Origin: Lentisalinibacter sp964602525
Lineage (GTDB): Bacteria > Pseudomonadota > Gammaproteobacteria > Steroidobacterales > Woeseiaceae
NCBI GenBank assembly: GCA_964602525.1
Contig: CAZRSA010000172.1
Span: 1-5,280, forward strand
DNA: 5,280 nt
Direction of reading: 5' to 3'
The position numbers and the translations under genes are program-made. Below, piece by piece: positions 5,130 through 5,280 of this stretch (position 1 is the first letter of the stretch; every line of letters begins with the position of its first letter). A model generated the notes under the pieces. The model made no database searches, was not told the origin of the DNA, and saw only the letters and a program-made list of their open reading frames with translations.

Positions 5130-5280
5130 CAGACCCACAGCAGCATGGGCGTGGCGACCAGCACGATGAGCGCTTCGAGCGGCAGCCCCATGCGCCAGTA
5201 GTCGCCGAAACGGTAGCCGCCGGGGCCGAGGATCAGCGTGTTGTTCTTGTGCCCGATGGGCGTCAGGAAGGCCGAGGAGG
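5120..5280 (-). CDS. SLC13/DASS-family anion permease, C-terminal end only (truncated by window edge)
   Basis: Read on the - strand, an open frame enters from the right edge and stops with TGA at 5122-5120, giving the last 52 complete codons. The visible protein contains SSAFLTPIGHKNNTL, then GPGGYRFGDYWRMGLPLEAL, and a hydrophobic final helix ending LLWVWPL. The TPIGH...N...GPGGYRFxDYxRxGLPL pattern is characteristic of the last loop and helix of SLC13-type (DASS) transporters, including those with TrkA-C domains. These are inner-membrane permeases for dicarboxylates, sulfate or similar anions, mostly Na+-coupled. Substrate cannot be told from this end. The gene converges on the SDR with 9 bp between stop codons, so it belongs to another transcription unit. 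Confidence 0.75.
   Translation of the reverse strand, partial: SSAFLTPIGHKNNTLILGPGGYRFGDYWRMGLPLEALIVLVATPMLLWVWPL

Noticed and set aside
1..5280. CRISPR array, tRNA, rRNA, insertion sequence or attachment site
   Set aside because: No regularly spaced repeats, transposase motifs, terminal inverted repeats or RNA-gene sequences were seen; coding sequence covers nearly the whole window.

Overview
The window comes from a very GC-rich bacterial chromosome, about 70% G+C by eye with strong G/C preference at third codon positions. The porin, the DUF4389 protein and the Asp/Asn beta-hydroxylase type suggest a Gram-negative gammaproteobacterium, perhaps an Ectothiorhodospiraceae/Chromatiales-like lineage. 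That placement is inferred from gene content and composition only, because the window holds no rRNA or other phylogenetic marker.

Layout: six genes run on the + strand with almost no spacing and look like one transcription unit. In order they are the 3' part of an ABC exporter half-transporter (1-956), an alpha/beta hydrolase (967-1827), an OprP/OprO-type outer-membrane porin (1842-3002), an aspartyl/asparaginyl beta-hydroxylase-domain protein with an extra C-terminal region (3013-3990), a small DUF4389 membrane protein (4021-4329) and a short-chain dehydrogenase/reductase (4337-5110). Intergenic gaps are 10, 14, 10, 30 and 7 bp. On the - strand, converging from the right edge, is the last part of an SLC13/DASS-type anion permease (5120 to beyond 5280). 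It ends 9 bp from the SDR stop codon.

The porin and hydroxylase are the most tightly linked pair: the Shine-Dalgarno sequence of the hydroxylase overlaps the porin stop codon. The only gap with room for regulation is 3991-4020. It holds a weak sigma70-like promoter candidate and a perfect 12-bp palindrome, so DUF4389-SDR could also be transcribed separately.

How the genes work together cannot be fixed from sequence. An exporter, a hydrolase, a 2-oxoglutarate oxygenase, an SDR and a specific porin could form a small modification-and-transport cassette. They could equally be ordinary housekeeping genes packed together. I see no defence system, CRISPR array, mobile element, tRNA or rRNA. The items most worth a second look are the hydroxylase's C-terminal region, the missing Q-loop glutamine in the ABC protein, and a 7-G tract plus internal start in the DUF4389 gene.
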